A DNA stretch of 64,000 nt from Aphis gossypii (taxonomy: Eukaryota; Arthropoda; Insecta; Hemiptera; Aphididae). The notes below the pieces were generated by a model, which saw only the letters and a list, made by a program, of their open reading frames with translations, had not been told where the DNA came from and made no database searches. Below are positions 34,685 to 46,900 of the stretch, piece by piece. Within the stretch, counting starts at the first letter, position 1. Every line of letters starts with the position of its first letter. The stretch is taken from NCBI RefSeq assembly GCF_020184175.1, contig NW_026083234.1, positions 19,279-83,278 on the forward strand, read 5' to 3'. The translations under genes were made by a program, and so were the position numbers.

Positions 34685-34887
34685 TTATTGTTTTTTTATC
34701 ATTTTAATTTTTTTTTTAAGGTTAGATATATACTTGTTATAAAAATCTTAAATATAGCTATTACAACATGTGTTGTTTTTTTTCAAAATATTTAGATTTT
34801 TAAAATTGCCCATAAAATTATAAATTGATGCCTTCAATAAATATTCCATCCTATACTTTTATATCCCAGTCCGCTCCTGATTTAGAG

Positions 34888-36557
34888 TAATACCTTTTAT
34901 TAAGTTTAAAATCTTATTTTTACATGATTCTGATGGTGTTACATTATTAGCTTCATCCAACCCATTTGTTTCGCTCATCAGTGTTGTTAAAAGTGCGATA
35001 AGTATTTCCCTGAATTCATCAATTTTACATGATGTTATTAATAATCGTATTCCTCTAATATAAAACTGTTTTAACTGTGTATATGTTGTTTTAATACCTG
35101 ATAAATGCTTATTTTTACAAATTTTTTTTATCATATGCGCTATATCAATACGGATATAACATTGAGGTAATTTTTCTGGATGTCCCGTTATAACCCTGAA
35201 ACACTTTTCTGCATAACATCGTAAAGTTAAACTTTTACAAAACGCCCTTGTAATAGCTCCTAAAAGAGCTTTAGAATAATCACAAACTGTTTGATCGGGA
35301 ATTTTTATACCTGATTTCAACCATCGAGCAAGCCAATTATGTATGGAAAGTGTATCCTGTCTTTCAGAAATCATTTGGCTAACAGGAATCTGCCCATAAC
35401 CTGTATTTACAACTGCTTCATATAAAAATATATGACTATAAGTTAAGTTTAAAGATGAACGTTTAAACCTTTTTATTAATCCACCAGTTACATCGATTGA
35501 TAGCCTACAATAAGTCTTCGTTAAGTCTTTATATATTATTAGTTGATGTGTACTCCAATAATGAACCAAGACAGGATCGATGCCTATTGAATGAATAGAA
35601 CCAGAAAATTGTGAATTATTCTTGAATTCAACTAATGATTGAATTGGACTATTTCAGTGATACCTAAACTCTTATCTTTGTATTGTTGTTTTGTTTTCCG
35701 TAAAATTTCATTGTTGTACAAGTTAGGAGGTGATATTTGACCAAATTGCATACTATATGTGTTGTTTCGCCTCCAGTTACATGCTAAATCGGTTGATAGT
35801 TGTTTACCAACTGTCTCTCGTTTGGTCCCTTTAAGAGGCCTTTTAGTAACGTGCTGTAACTCTTGACCTCGAGTATCATTCACTAAAATATTAAGTAATA
35901 GTGGTTGCCCTGGTTGAGGCTGTTTATCAGCTGATCCAAATAACTTGAAACCTTTATCTTTACATGTAGCATAGAACTTGATGAAGTATTTACTTCGTGT
36001 TTTATCTGAAATCACTACAGACCTTTTGTAAATAAAATTGCAAGGAAGATTATATTTTTCTAACAATGCGTCATTAATTATATCTGTCCATATATTTTGT
36101 TTTAATACGTTATATACTCGAAATCTATCTTTTCGTTTATATGGAATGGTTATTGGTTCAAATTTGAGATACTTTTCATATGGAATGGACAAATTAAATT
36201 GTTTGTTTTATTTTCCTCGTCATCTTTTTCACAATTAGTTTCATCTTCTGAATTATTATCTAAACTTTTTTCAGAACTGTTATCAAATGAATCGTTGTTA
36301 AATGAATCGTTGTTTGTTGAAAAAATATTTAATGACTTTTTGAGTTTTGATTGATAATCATGACGATCTTGAAATACAGAAATATACAACTTTTTGGGAA
36401 TACATTTATTGCCTAGTTGTTCACAGATAGTAGTCCACACATGATCTGTATAAGGCTTCAATACTCCATCCTCAAAAAGGTTCAATTTATTATTTTCTAA
36501 AATGTTATATACATGATCATGGTCTAATACTGGCTTTCGACCTCTGCTGTTTTTAAT
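34888..36557 (-). pseudogene. DDE transposase/USP-like gene, upstream part
   Basis: An exon starting after ttttactttttag at 36557. It begins with an AT-hook-like SRGRKPVLDHDHVYN, then LFEDGVLKPYTDHVWTTIC, an Asn/Ser/Asp-rich linker, IPYEKYLKFEPITIPYKR, and SIHSIGIDPVLVHYWSTHQL. Candidate DDE residues: Asp in CRLSIDVTGGLIKRF and Asp in QTVCDYSKALLGAI; next CYIRIDIAHMIKKI. Frameshifts lie near 36190 and 35640. The frame is cut at ITLN by the hAT insertion and continues at 22400. From memory, aphids carry many such unnamed proteins. MULE/NOF relationship is possible but not shown. It could bind and cut its own element ends. Confidence 0.6.
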
Positions 36558-36639
36558 CTAAAAAGTAAAAACAACACTTATATTTAAATTCAATGTTTAA
36601 TTTTTAGTATTTATTAAAGTAGTGTAAATTCGATTTTAG

Positions 36640-38700
36640 ATTTTGAACAGAGAAGATGAATGTATTGATTTCACATTGTGTAACCTATTTTTATTTTTTT
36701 ATTTTTATGTCTGTCATCACGTTTTGGAATAGTAATAATGCTTTAATTTTTGACTTCAGGCCCTCTTTGAAAAAGAAAATAAATCTAATTAGTACTTCAT
36801 GGGGGGGGGATGTCAAAAGTAAAAAAGCGGGCAAGTGGGTACCGCTCTGCTGTACATTAGGAGGTGGGGTGGACCTCGGACTAGGGTAGGTTACATTTGA
36901 ATGCAATGATAGGTATCATTGTATACGAAAAACGATTCTGAACAGAGATGATTTGTCAGTCTAGGATATATTATATTTAAATATTGCCATGTATTCTAAT
37001 TTGAAACAAATATTTTATTTTTAAATTACGACGCATTTGCAAAAGGCATGGTTAATCAATTTTTCTAAAAACATTGCATGTAGTTATCATAATTCATAAT
37101 ACCTTATATTATCATAGATATGTTTGAGGATAAATCGTTATCGTTACGCGATTTCATAAAAAATTAAAACTCAAACGCTCAAAACATTTTTCCTATAATG
37201 ACGCTTCAAATTGTCTCTATAGCTTTTTGAAGCAAAACTTATGGAAAACTTAGCGTTGAATTTTTTAACGTTAGATATAAATACAAACAATTTTATGAAT
37301 TTTGAACTACAAAATAATTTGCAAATATTCATGATTTTGACGAATTTTTGTCAAAATTTGAACTTCAAATTCTAATAAAAAAAAATTGTGCATATGTATT
37401 CTTATAATTTTTTAATCACTATAAGAATAACATATGAAGAACTTTGTATAAAATTTTCAAGTATTTTGATAGGGCCAAAAAAAAATTTTTCAGAAAAATT
37501 GAAAATTTCAGTTGTCTATAAATAGCTCAAAAAAACTTAAAATATTTTGAAAATTAAATTATGTAAAGAAAATGCCAATCTAAATAACTGGTAAAATTTT
37601 CAAGTATCTGCGACTTGTACTTTTTGAGTAATAACAAATATTTAAAATCATTTGAGGCTAAACCGTTATTTAACGCGGTTTTGTAAAAATTTTAAATTCA
37701 AACACTCATAAAATTTTTTTGTCTGAATCCGGTAGTTTTTTTTTACAGATATTTGAAGAAAAATTTATGGAGAACCATGTACCAAATTACAAAACTTAGT
37801 TATAAAAGAAAAAATTTTTACGATTTTCCAACCACAAAATTATTTGCAAATTTTCGCAATTTTGACATATTTCGTATAAATTCGAACTTTAAGCACTTAT
37901 AAAAAAAAATTGTGACTAACGATTTCGGATTTTTTTTTTTATCACTTTAAGAACAACTTATAAGAAACTTTGTATTCAATTTTTAAGATTTTCTGGTCAA
38001 CCAAAAATTTTTTATCGTTATTTAAAAAAAAATTACTTAGAAAAATTGAAAATTTCAATTGTCTATAAATATTTCAAAAAAAGTCTTTGAAAATTTAACT
38101 GTGTTTGGAGAACGCTAATATAAACATTTTGTGAAAATTTAAAGTATTTACATTGATTAGTTTTTGAGTTATAGCAAAATAAAAAATTCGATTTTGACGA
38201 AAACTGGTTTTGCGTTAAAATTCCCGTTTTTCCGTCATTTTTTTTTTTTTGTGTTTCTCGATTTTTTTGAAAACTGTTGGAAAATGTTAACTTTTTACCT
38301 CTATAATGCACCAAGGATATTCACTTTTACATCGGAAACCACCCCCATATTTTGAAATTTTAGAAAGGCATGATAGTCTGGGGAATTTTGAAACTAGGCT
38401 CGCAAATTCATGCAAATTATGTGTTAAATATCTGCATATTTTTTTTTTTTTAGATTTTCTACTGTGGGGGCCAGAACGTATGTACATTTTTACGCATAAA
38501 CATTTTTCGACAAAATCGATTTTTTAATTTTGCTGTTATTCAAAAACGAATCATTGTAGATACTTGAAACTTTCATAAAATGTATGTTTATATTAACGTT
38601 ATCTATGTATGATTAAATTTTCAAAATATTTAGATTTTTTTTAAACTATTTATAGACCATTGAAATATTTAATTTAGTTTTATAAGTATAATTTTTATTA
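36640..38700 (-). repeat. dispersed repeat, about three ~540-bp units, minus orientation
   Basis: Terminal motif at 36900-36960 (tatacgaaaaacgattctga) and tandem units: gaggataaatcgttatcg near 37131 and gaggctaaaccgttattta near 37656, with a diverged third unit from about 38160. Also contains gtgggtaccgctctgctgta near 36835. Opposite orientation to 1-1275. Short ORFs here are not coding. Confidence 0.75.
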
Positions 38701-39378
38701 ACAAATCTAAAAAAAAAATTGATATAAACATATAAAATGATAGAATTAGTTGAATGAAAAAACTTGTGAATGACAAAAGGTTAGCTGGACCACCAAACTA
38801 GGAAAATTGGCAAATGTCGCACAGTAACTATATATATTCTTTTTAAGATTATTAGTTTTTTTTTATTTAGATTTTTTTAGGTTTTTTACATTTTAAATTA
38901 TTTGCGTTGTTCAACAATATTTGTCTATGGTAGTTTAATATATTTTTGAGTCAATACAACCTTACTGTAGGACATTGGCATATAAACGCTAATTCATGAT
39001 ATAAATAATTTAATAGTTAAGATACATATTAATCATATGTAATAAAATCGTACATTAAAAATATTTAAGTATAATAATATAAGATCATATTCATATATAA
39101 TTTCTATACGTAGGAATTGTGTAGATAGATAATAAAACACACCATACTAAAAATATAATCAATAGTTGCACAATCAGAACCTAAAATGGTTACCTAGTGA
39201 AAGAGAAAATCCAACAGTCTGAATAGTGAACACATGCTGTATATATAAATTGATAAAATATATTTTACTCACCTTTAAATCTCAAAATTTCAAATTACCT
39301 AGATTTCATCCCAACGCGATCATAGACTAGCTACTACAGGCGGAGTAATTTTACTTTTCTGAGATTATACGTTGATAC
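38701..39378. other. AT-rich spacer
   Basis: No gene or repeat structure recognised. Confidence 0.5.
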
Positions 39379-39382
39379 CCAA

Positions 39383-39945
39383 TGTAGTGAGCCGGTCCTG
39401 GTGAAGATGGCTCAACACGATTTAACGACTAAGTCCACTTTGTCGTCTATCTTCTTCAGAGAGCGTTGGAAATTTGTAGTAAATAAACAACTCGTTTTTT
39501 ATAAGTTTGAAAATCAAGTTATTTATTAACTGAGACTAAGTAAAATAATAATAAAGGCTAGCCCGATGTGTTGTTAAGTATAGAACAACGCCACCGGTCC
39601 ATGCGTACTTGAGGCTTAATTATGTCTGAATCTTAATACTACCACAACCTATTTTTTATTAAACTAATCATGGACGTAGTCCCAGAATATACGTGTGTGT
39701 CATGGTAAACCGGAACACAATACACAAAACACTAAGACACGATTATTGAATGCGTATTTGCTTTCTAAAAATTCATATAACTAGATCTATAAATACTATA
39801 AATAATATACGTATTTTAATTCTACGAATTCATATAACAAGAATATAATACTAGATCTATAAATTGGATATATGAAATTATTGCAAACAGTATCAGCTCA
39901 AGGTAATAAAATAATAAAATAAAGTAATATGGTCGGATTACTACA
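39383..39945. mobile_element. solo LTR (563 bp), family A
   Basis: Starts TGTAGTGAGCC and ends GGATTACTACA, giving the TG...CA ends with short inverted tips (TGTAGT/ACTACA). CCAA flanks both sides (39379-39382, 39946-39949), a 4-bp duplication as made by retroviral-type integrases. No internal retroelement genes beside it. Confidence 0.75.
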
Positions 39946-40293
39946 CCAATAATTGATTTTTTATTTTTATTTCAATAAATTAATAGATAATTCGATTTTC
40001 ATTATTTACATAAACGAAATATACTTACTTTGGTTTCCATTTTGTATTTATATAATTATTATAAAACACAACACTAGGTAAAAAAAGAATAATTAAACAG
40101 TTAACAATCCAATGTTTCTGTTAAGAATCGACTTAAGCCGGTTACACACCTAGCGTTTTCGACGCAGCGTTTTAGACGCGGCGTATGAACGCTTAAGTGC
40201 GAGGTCACACGAGCGTTTTATTAACGGACGTTATTTTAACGGTCGTTACTTTTCCGGTCACACTAGCTAGGAACAACGTCAGTTATCATCAAA

Positions 40294-42974
40294 ATGGATG
40301 ACGAGCAGGTTGCGATTTTTGCGTATACTGCTTTGAAAATTATTCGCGAAAAAAAACGAGTGCAAAGAAAATGGTGGGTTCACCCAATTAATAGTGAAAG
40401 ATTATTGCATGGTGATTTTTACACTCTTTATAGTAGATTACGAGCTGATAATGTAAGTTTTTTTAGTTATTTTCGTATGTCTTTAACGTCATTTGATGAA
40501 CTTTTTGCCAAAATTAAACATAAAATCATACGTCAAGATACGAATATGAGATCTGCGATACCACCCGAAGAAATGCTAGCTGTTACACTGAGGTAAGTAA
40601 AAATAAATATATTTATTATTGATAGTTATTTGTATGTATTATAATATTAGAATTACTATACAAAGAAGTTATTAGAAATAAATAATTAAAAATAAACATA
40701 CTATCTTGTATATTATAATCTTTATTGAAAATATTTTAATTTATTAAAAGAAAAAAAATCAATTTACTTGAAATAATTGATATTATACAATTCACGTATT
40801 TTTGACGATTTCCGAAGTAAAAAAAAAAAATATTAAAAATAATTTTACTGCAAATCATTAAAATCCATCACTTGTTGACTGGTTTGATGGCGGATTTTGG
40901 TCTTCTGGAGAAAACTGTGTGTAATAAGTCTGTATAGAATTAGAAGATGATGTTGAGTTTGGACGTAATATATTTGATTGCAAATACTGATCGTTATATG
41001 TGTAAGGTGATATTGGCATATTGTGATGACGATATGGTGCAACATAAGATGTTTGAGCAATTGAAGATTCCATTGTTGAACCAGTATGTTTTATATTTTG
41101 TAGCAGTTGCATAACTTCAATTCGAAAACGCATTTTTTGATTTAATGTTAAAGTTTTCACTATAGGCAATGTTGATGTATAAAATGCCATATATTCATCA
41201 GTCATGTCCACAGATGAACTATTCGTGTTAATTGTTCGTGAATCCAAAAAAGCACCTAATTTATCCTCAAGTGAATGTGTTGTTTTTCTTTTTTTTGCTG
41301 GCGTGGACTTATGGCATGGACTAATAGATGTATCATTTTGGTTTCCTTCGTTTTCAGAGCATTGAGTATTATTATTAATATTTGATTCAATATCATTGAA
41401 ATCAGATATAGGTGTATCTTCGTTAGCTATACTACTACAAGTTGGACGCTGTTCTCTACATTTTTTCAAAAATGAAAGTTAAAAATGAAAGTTGTTGTTC
41501 GAAAATGTATCTTTGAATTTTTTTCACACCACTTCCAGATTTGTTACATTCAGCTTGTTTTTTAAGACTGCGTGTATAATTGTCACGAACACTTCTCCAT
41601 TTTGAAATAACTTCTTGTACTAAACAATGTATACATTTTTTAATTACTACCTAGTACCTACTTTTTAAAAATTAAATAGGTATATTTGTTTACCATTTAA
41701 AAATAAAATAACAAATAAGACAAATAAAATTAATATATAATATCGTATCATACTGCATGTGTCATTTATTTTTAATAATAACATAGAGAGAGCTCATTAT
41801 AGTAAAAATATTAAAATATAAATAAAATAACACATAAATTAAATAGGTCAAAACATCTATTTTCAAATATTACCACAAATAATATACCTAGTATCATAGA
41901 TAGTATAATATAATATCTTATATTATCTATGCTTAGTATAATAATACTTCTGTTTTAAAAAATTTTCTTATCATATTGTTATGTGAACATTTAATAATTT
42001 TTCCTAATTTAACATTAAGATTATACTTAGTATCCTATTCAAACCTATATTAAATATTATACATTTAAAATTTAAATTTTTAAATTTTTAGATATTTGGG
42101 AAGTACAAACAATCTTCATGATTTACATTATGCGTATAGAATTGGCCGATCTACTTTAAGTAACATAGTACAAACAGTTTGCCAACAAATTTGGGATGTT
42201 ATGTCAAGTGAATGTATGCCTACACCGAATGAAGAAGATTGGAAAAAAATAGCCGAAGGTTTTCAACATCGAGCAAATTTTCCACACTGCCTGGGAGCAG
42301 TTGATGGAAAGCATATTCGGATAACCAAGCCTCCAGGAAGTGCTTCGTTGTACTTTAATTATAAACATTTTTATTCCATTGTTTTACTCGCAGTAGCCGA
42401 TTCAAATTACCGTTTTACTTATATTCATGTTGGTTCATTTGGAAAAGACTCAGATTCTACCATTTTTAAGAATTCTAGTCTATGGGATAAATTACAAAAT
42501 AATTCATTAAATATTCCAAGCCCAAACTTCATACCCGGTATTAATATTCCTATTCCTTACGCATTTGTAGGTGACGAGGCATTTGGTTTATCGACAAACG
42601 TGCTTAGGCCTTATGCGGGAAAATATTTACAAGATATTAAAAGAACTTTTAACTATAGATTGTCTCGGGCAAGGCGTTACGTAGAATGTTCATTCGGAAT
42701 ATTATCAAATAAGTGGAGAATATTCCATCGACCAATTGATGTTAATGTGGAGTTTGCAATTGATATTGTAAAATGTTGTTGTGTGTTACATAATTTTGTA
42801 CGTGATCGTGATGGTTTTAAATTTGACGATACTTTGACAATTACAGAGATGGAAGACCTTGATTATGATGATAATTTATACGCAAATAGATCAGTAAATA
42901 GATATCGGGACGCTTTAGCTAATTATTTTGTTTCTGAAGACGGACAAATTTCTTGGCAAAATGAAAAAATTTAA
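40294..42974 (+). CDS. HARBI1-like nuclease of inner Harbinger (spliced)
   Basis: Exon 1 40294-40592 (MDDEQVAIFAYTALKIIRE, WWVHPINSERLLHGDF, IPPEEMLAVTLR), donor GTAAGT. Exon 2 42092-42974 after tttttag, joining as LRYLGST. Catalytic domain: CLGAVDGKHIRITKP (Asp 1), YIHVGSFGKDSDSTIF (Asp 2), GDEAFGL and RYVECSFGILSNKWRIF (Glu), then LHNFVRDRDGF. No stop codon interrupts it and all triad residues are present, so the nuclease could be active. The intron carries MADF coding sequence on the other strand. Confidence 0.92.
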
Positions 42975-43312
42975 AACCATTTCATTCATTATAAAATAAT
43001 AATTTATAATATTGTAAATTAAGTACTTATTTGTTATTATTTTTTAATTAACGATATCGTGTCTTGATTTATTATCTTCAATAAAAATATTTATTATAAA
43101 ATAAATTGTTTTTATATTATTTGTATCTACTTACCAATAACTTTTTTTTCAGTTTGGGTGTTGTTTGAAAAATTTTCATATAAAGCAGACGTAACTTGCA
43201 ACCAAGCTTCATTTTTTTTATTTCTGTCTTTATAATCTATATCAGACGTGTCCCACAATACTGGTCGTTTTTCAACTTCTGATATTAACTGCTCAGTTTC
43301 CGTATTAACTTA
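40858..43312 (-). pseudogene. MADF-BESS protein of inner Harbinger, frame-broken
   Basis: Exon A about 43312-43135: LISEVEKRPVLWDTSDIDYK and NEAWLQVTSALYENF, a canonical MADF start; no Met codon precedes it, so a short first exon may be missing. Exon B 41619-40858: VISKWRSVRDNYTRSLKKQ, then the C-terminal region with TKHSLEDKLGAFLDSR-like residues and a BESS-like stretch (TSTLPIVKTLTLNQKMRF). A perfect 13-bp tandem duplication (aaaaatgaaagtt) at 41468-41493 shifts the frame between the MADF and the rest. The protein should be the TIR-binding partner of the nuclease. Confidence 0.8.
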
Positions 43313-43955
43313 AATTTTATTAATTAAGTGTAAAAAATTTAATTTAAAATGAAATCACCTTCTACCTACAAGTGAAAAACATGAACTAAAATAACAAAAA
43401 CGGACGTAAAAACAACGTTCGTCTGTCTTGGTCAATTAAATCTAATAATAATCTATAACGCTGATAAGCAAATCGTAACGGACGTTATAGCATGTCTTGT
43501 CCGTCGTCAACGTCGAACGGACGGTAAATCCAACGGACGTCGTATGTGTGGCTGCTACGTATAATTGTAATGAATTTCCACAACGGACGTCATGACGTCC
43601 GTCGTAACGTCCGTTAATAAAACGCTCGTGTGACCTCGCACTAAAATTAAACATGCGTCTACATATGGCCATATTCACACCAGGGGAAAAACCGCGCGTC
43701 CCGACGCATCGAAACGCGCTGGTTTAATTTTGAGCGTTTTGTACGCGGCAAAATCTAAAATTAAACACTGTATTTTCCATGTTATTATTCACACTGAGCG
43801 TTTTCGACGTCGCGTTTTGCAGCGTTTCAATATATTTATTCCATTTGTCATTGAACCATCATTACGACATTACGCATACTGACCATATATTTTTTAGTTT
43901 AAACTAAAAATTTTTAATTAGTAAAAAGACCTAAGTGCTAAGTTTATTAGACAAA

Positions 43956-46900
43956 ATGTTTGATACAGAACTCTTTATAATAGAAGTGAATAAGGAAGAA
44001 AGTATTTGGAACATGAGTAAGTTTATATAAGATAAAACAATAATAAAAAATATATAAAATGATTCTTGTATGTTTTAATATTAATTATTTCATAGAATCA
44101 AAACTGTATCATGACCGTGTAGAGAAACATGTCAGCTGGAGAAGAGTAGGGAAAGTCATGTTCAATGATTTTGAAAATCTAACTGAAAAAGAAAAAGATG
44201 TAAAAGGTAAGACAATAAAATAATAATAGGTACTTTGTTTTTAAATTGTTTATTTCCATTACAACACTCTAACCTATATTGGTGTAAAAATAAAAATGAT
44301 TATTGAAATAAATCTAACACCATATAATAGTAATTAATAATAAATCTAAAACCATATTTTTAATTAAAAAAATATTAGATTACGTATATTAATTGTAGGC
44401 CAACTTTCACATAATTATCATAATTAAATTCTATTAAAATATTAACGACATAAAAAGTGTAAGTTATACAATTTATTTGTAACTATATGAATATGAAATC
44501 TTATAAATAATAATTATATTGAAACTGAATAATAATAAAATCTAAAATAACAAAACAATTACCACATTGTTTGTAATTTGTATGCATTGTAAATATATTG
44601 TTTTATAAAATAATAATAAAAAATTGAAATAAAAAATATATTTAGTATATAAACTAAAATTAATAAATTATGCAAAATTAATAAAATATTATATTTTGTC
44701 CAAAATAAAACCACATTATAAATTTAAGGAAATTGGACATATTATTCCACAACTTTGTTTTGCCAACTTAATGAAAATTCCGGTTTGTTTAGATATTTTA
44801 CAAAATATTCTCTAACATTTTTTGCTTCTAATGGAGCATTTCCAACTCCTTTTTTTTCATTCACATCTCCTAACATACAATTAACTGTATCTTCGATGTG
44901 AATTCCATCTCTACGACGCACAAAATTATGCAAGACGCAAGAGGCTTTGGTTATTAAAATAGCAAAATCCGGTTCAACTAAAATATTTGAATGAAATACT
45001 CTCTATTTATTTGACAATATACCAAACGTACATTCAATGTGTTGTCTCGCTCTAGACAAACGGTAATTGAAAATACGTCGTTCATCATTTAACTTTCTCC
45101 CAGGAAACGGCCTCAATAAATGCTTGCTCAAAGCAAAAGCTTCGTCTCCGACTAACACAAACGGCTGAGGAACACCTTGTTCGTCTCCGGGCAATGTTTT
45201 TTCACATGGAAAGTTGACGTGACCAGAATAAAGTTTTTTACCAAAAGATGATTGTTTAAAAATATTACAATCACTTTCTTTGCCATATGATCCTATATCA
45301 ATAACGCGAAAACAGTAATTTGAATCACAAATTCCCATAAGAATTATAGAGAAAAAATTCTTATAATTATAATAAAGCGTTCCACTGCTTTGAGGACATT
45401 CAAGTCTAATATGCTTGCCGTTTACAGCACCCACACAATTAGGAAATTGGCTTTTTTCAAAATATCCAGCAGCAATATCTGCCCATTGTTCCGTGGTAGG
45501 AGGTGCCATTTCAATTGGGTGTAATTGTGTCCAAATAATTTCACATGTCTCACGAATAATTTTCGAAATGGACGAAACACCCATTAAAAATTCAAAATGT
45601 AGAGCTGAAAAATTGGTCCCGGTTGCTAAGTACCTAAATAAAACAAAAATGTATACATAGTTAATATCAGTCATGTTAATTATTCGAATAAAAATTTGAA
45701 TATTATTTGTATTCGAAAATATTATATCTATTTTAGACATCTTTATAAATGTTTATTATGAATAAAAATTCAGATTGTATATTCAAATACTCCTAAAATT
45801 ACTAAATATTTTACGTATCTGAAGAATGTCATCTTTAAAAAATTTAGATTCATTTTAACATACAATAACTATAAAAAAAATATGTGTTTGAATTGTTTTT
45901 AGATTTTTTTTTTACAACAGTATTAACTACTTACGTGGAACCTTGTTTTAAATTTTCAATTCTTAGCTATTTATACAATATTTTTTAAAAACAGATTAAG
46001 ATTTGAAAATGTAATATAACATTTCTGAAAAGTATGTCTAACTTCCTCAAAAAATAAAAATAAAAAAACAAAAAAAGTCGGCAAGTGGGTACCGCTCTAC
46101 TGTACATTAGGAGGTGGGGTGGACCTCGGACTAGGGTAGATTAAATTTGAATGCAATGATAAGTATCATTGTATACGAAAAACGATTCTGAACGGAGATG
46201 ATTTTTCTATTTTGAAACAAATATTCTGATTTCATAAAAATTTAAAACTCAAACGCTCAAAACATTTTTTCTATAATGACTCTTAAAATTTTCTCTATAG
46301 CTTTTTGAAGCAAAACTTATGGAAAACTTAGTGTTGAATTTTTTAACGTTAGTTATAAATACAAACAATTTTATGAATTTTGAACTACAAAATAATTTGC
46401 AAATATTTATGACTGACCGAATTTTTGTCAAAATTTGAACTTCAAATGCTAATAAAAAAAAATTGTGCCTATGTACTCTTATAATTTTTTAATCACTATA
46501 AAAATAACATATGAGGAACTTTGTATAAAATTTACAAGTATTTTGATAGGGCCAAAAAAATTTTATCGACACAATTTTTCAGAAAAGTTGAAAATTTCAG
46601 TTGTCTATAAATAGCTCAAAAAAACTCAAAATATTTTAAAAATTAAATCATGTAAAGAAAATGCTAATCTAAATAACTGGTAAAATTTTCAAGTATCTAC
46701 GACTTATACTTTTTGAATAATAACAAATATCAAAAATCGTTTGAGGCTAAACCGTTATTTAACGCGGTTTTGTAAAAATTTAAATTTCAAACACTCATAA
46801 AAATGTTTTGTCTGAATCCGGTAGAGTTTTTTTTACAGATATTTGAAGAAAAATTTATGGAGAACCTTGTACCAAATTTTCAAAACTTAGTTATAAAAGA

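Larger units (their letters stand above)
22409..34879 (+). mobile_element. hAT transposon (ZMYM1-like transposase), interrupted
   Basis: Left end cagtggcggactggctgg and right end tatcccagtccgctcctg are inverted repeats. The 8-bp sequence atttagag flanks both ends (22401-22408, 34880-34887), the diagnostic duplication of hAT insertion. It carries a plus-strand transposase gene split by introns and by the Harbinger at 25738-31867. Without that insertion the element is about 6.3 kb. It inserted into a coding frame of the DDE/protease gene. Confidence 0.93.
40197..43641. mobile_element. PIF/Harbinger transposon 3 (inner)
   Basis: Ends GTGCGAGGTCACACGAGCG and its reverse complement, flanked by TAA (40194-40196, 43642-43644). 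Compact, 3.4 kb, with a plus-strand nuclease and a minus-strand MADF-BESS gene. The sequence differs clearly from Harbingers 1 and 2, so it is another lineage. It inserted into the CpG-rich end of Harbinger 2. Confidence 0.93.

Noticed and set aside
38063..38527. Small overlapping ORFs in both directions
   Set aside because: They lie in the dispersed repeat, have no domain and differ between copies.
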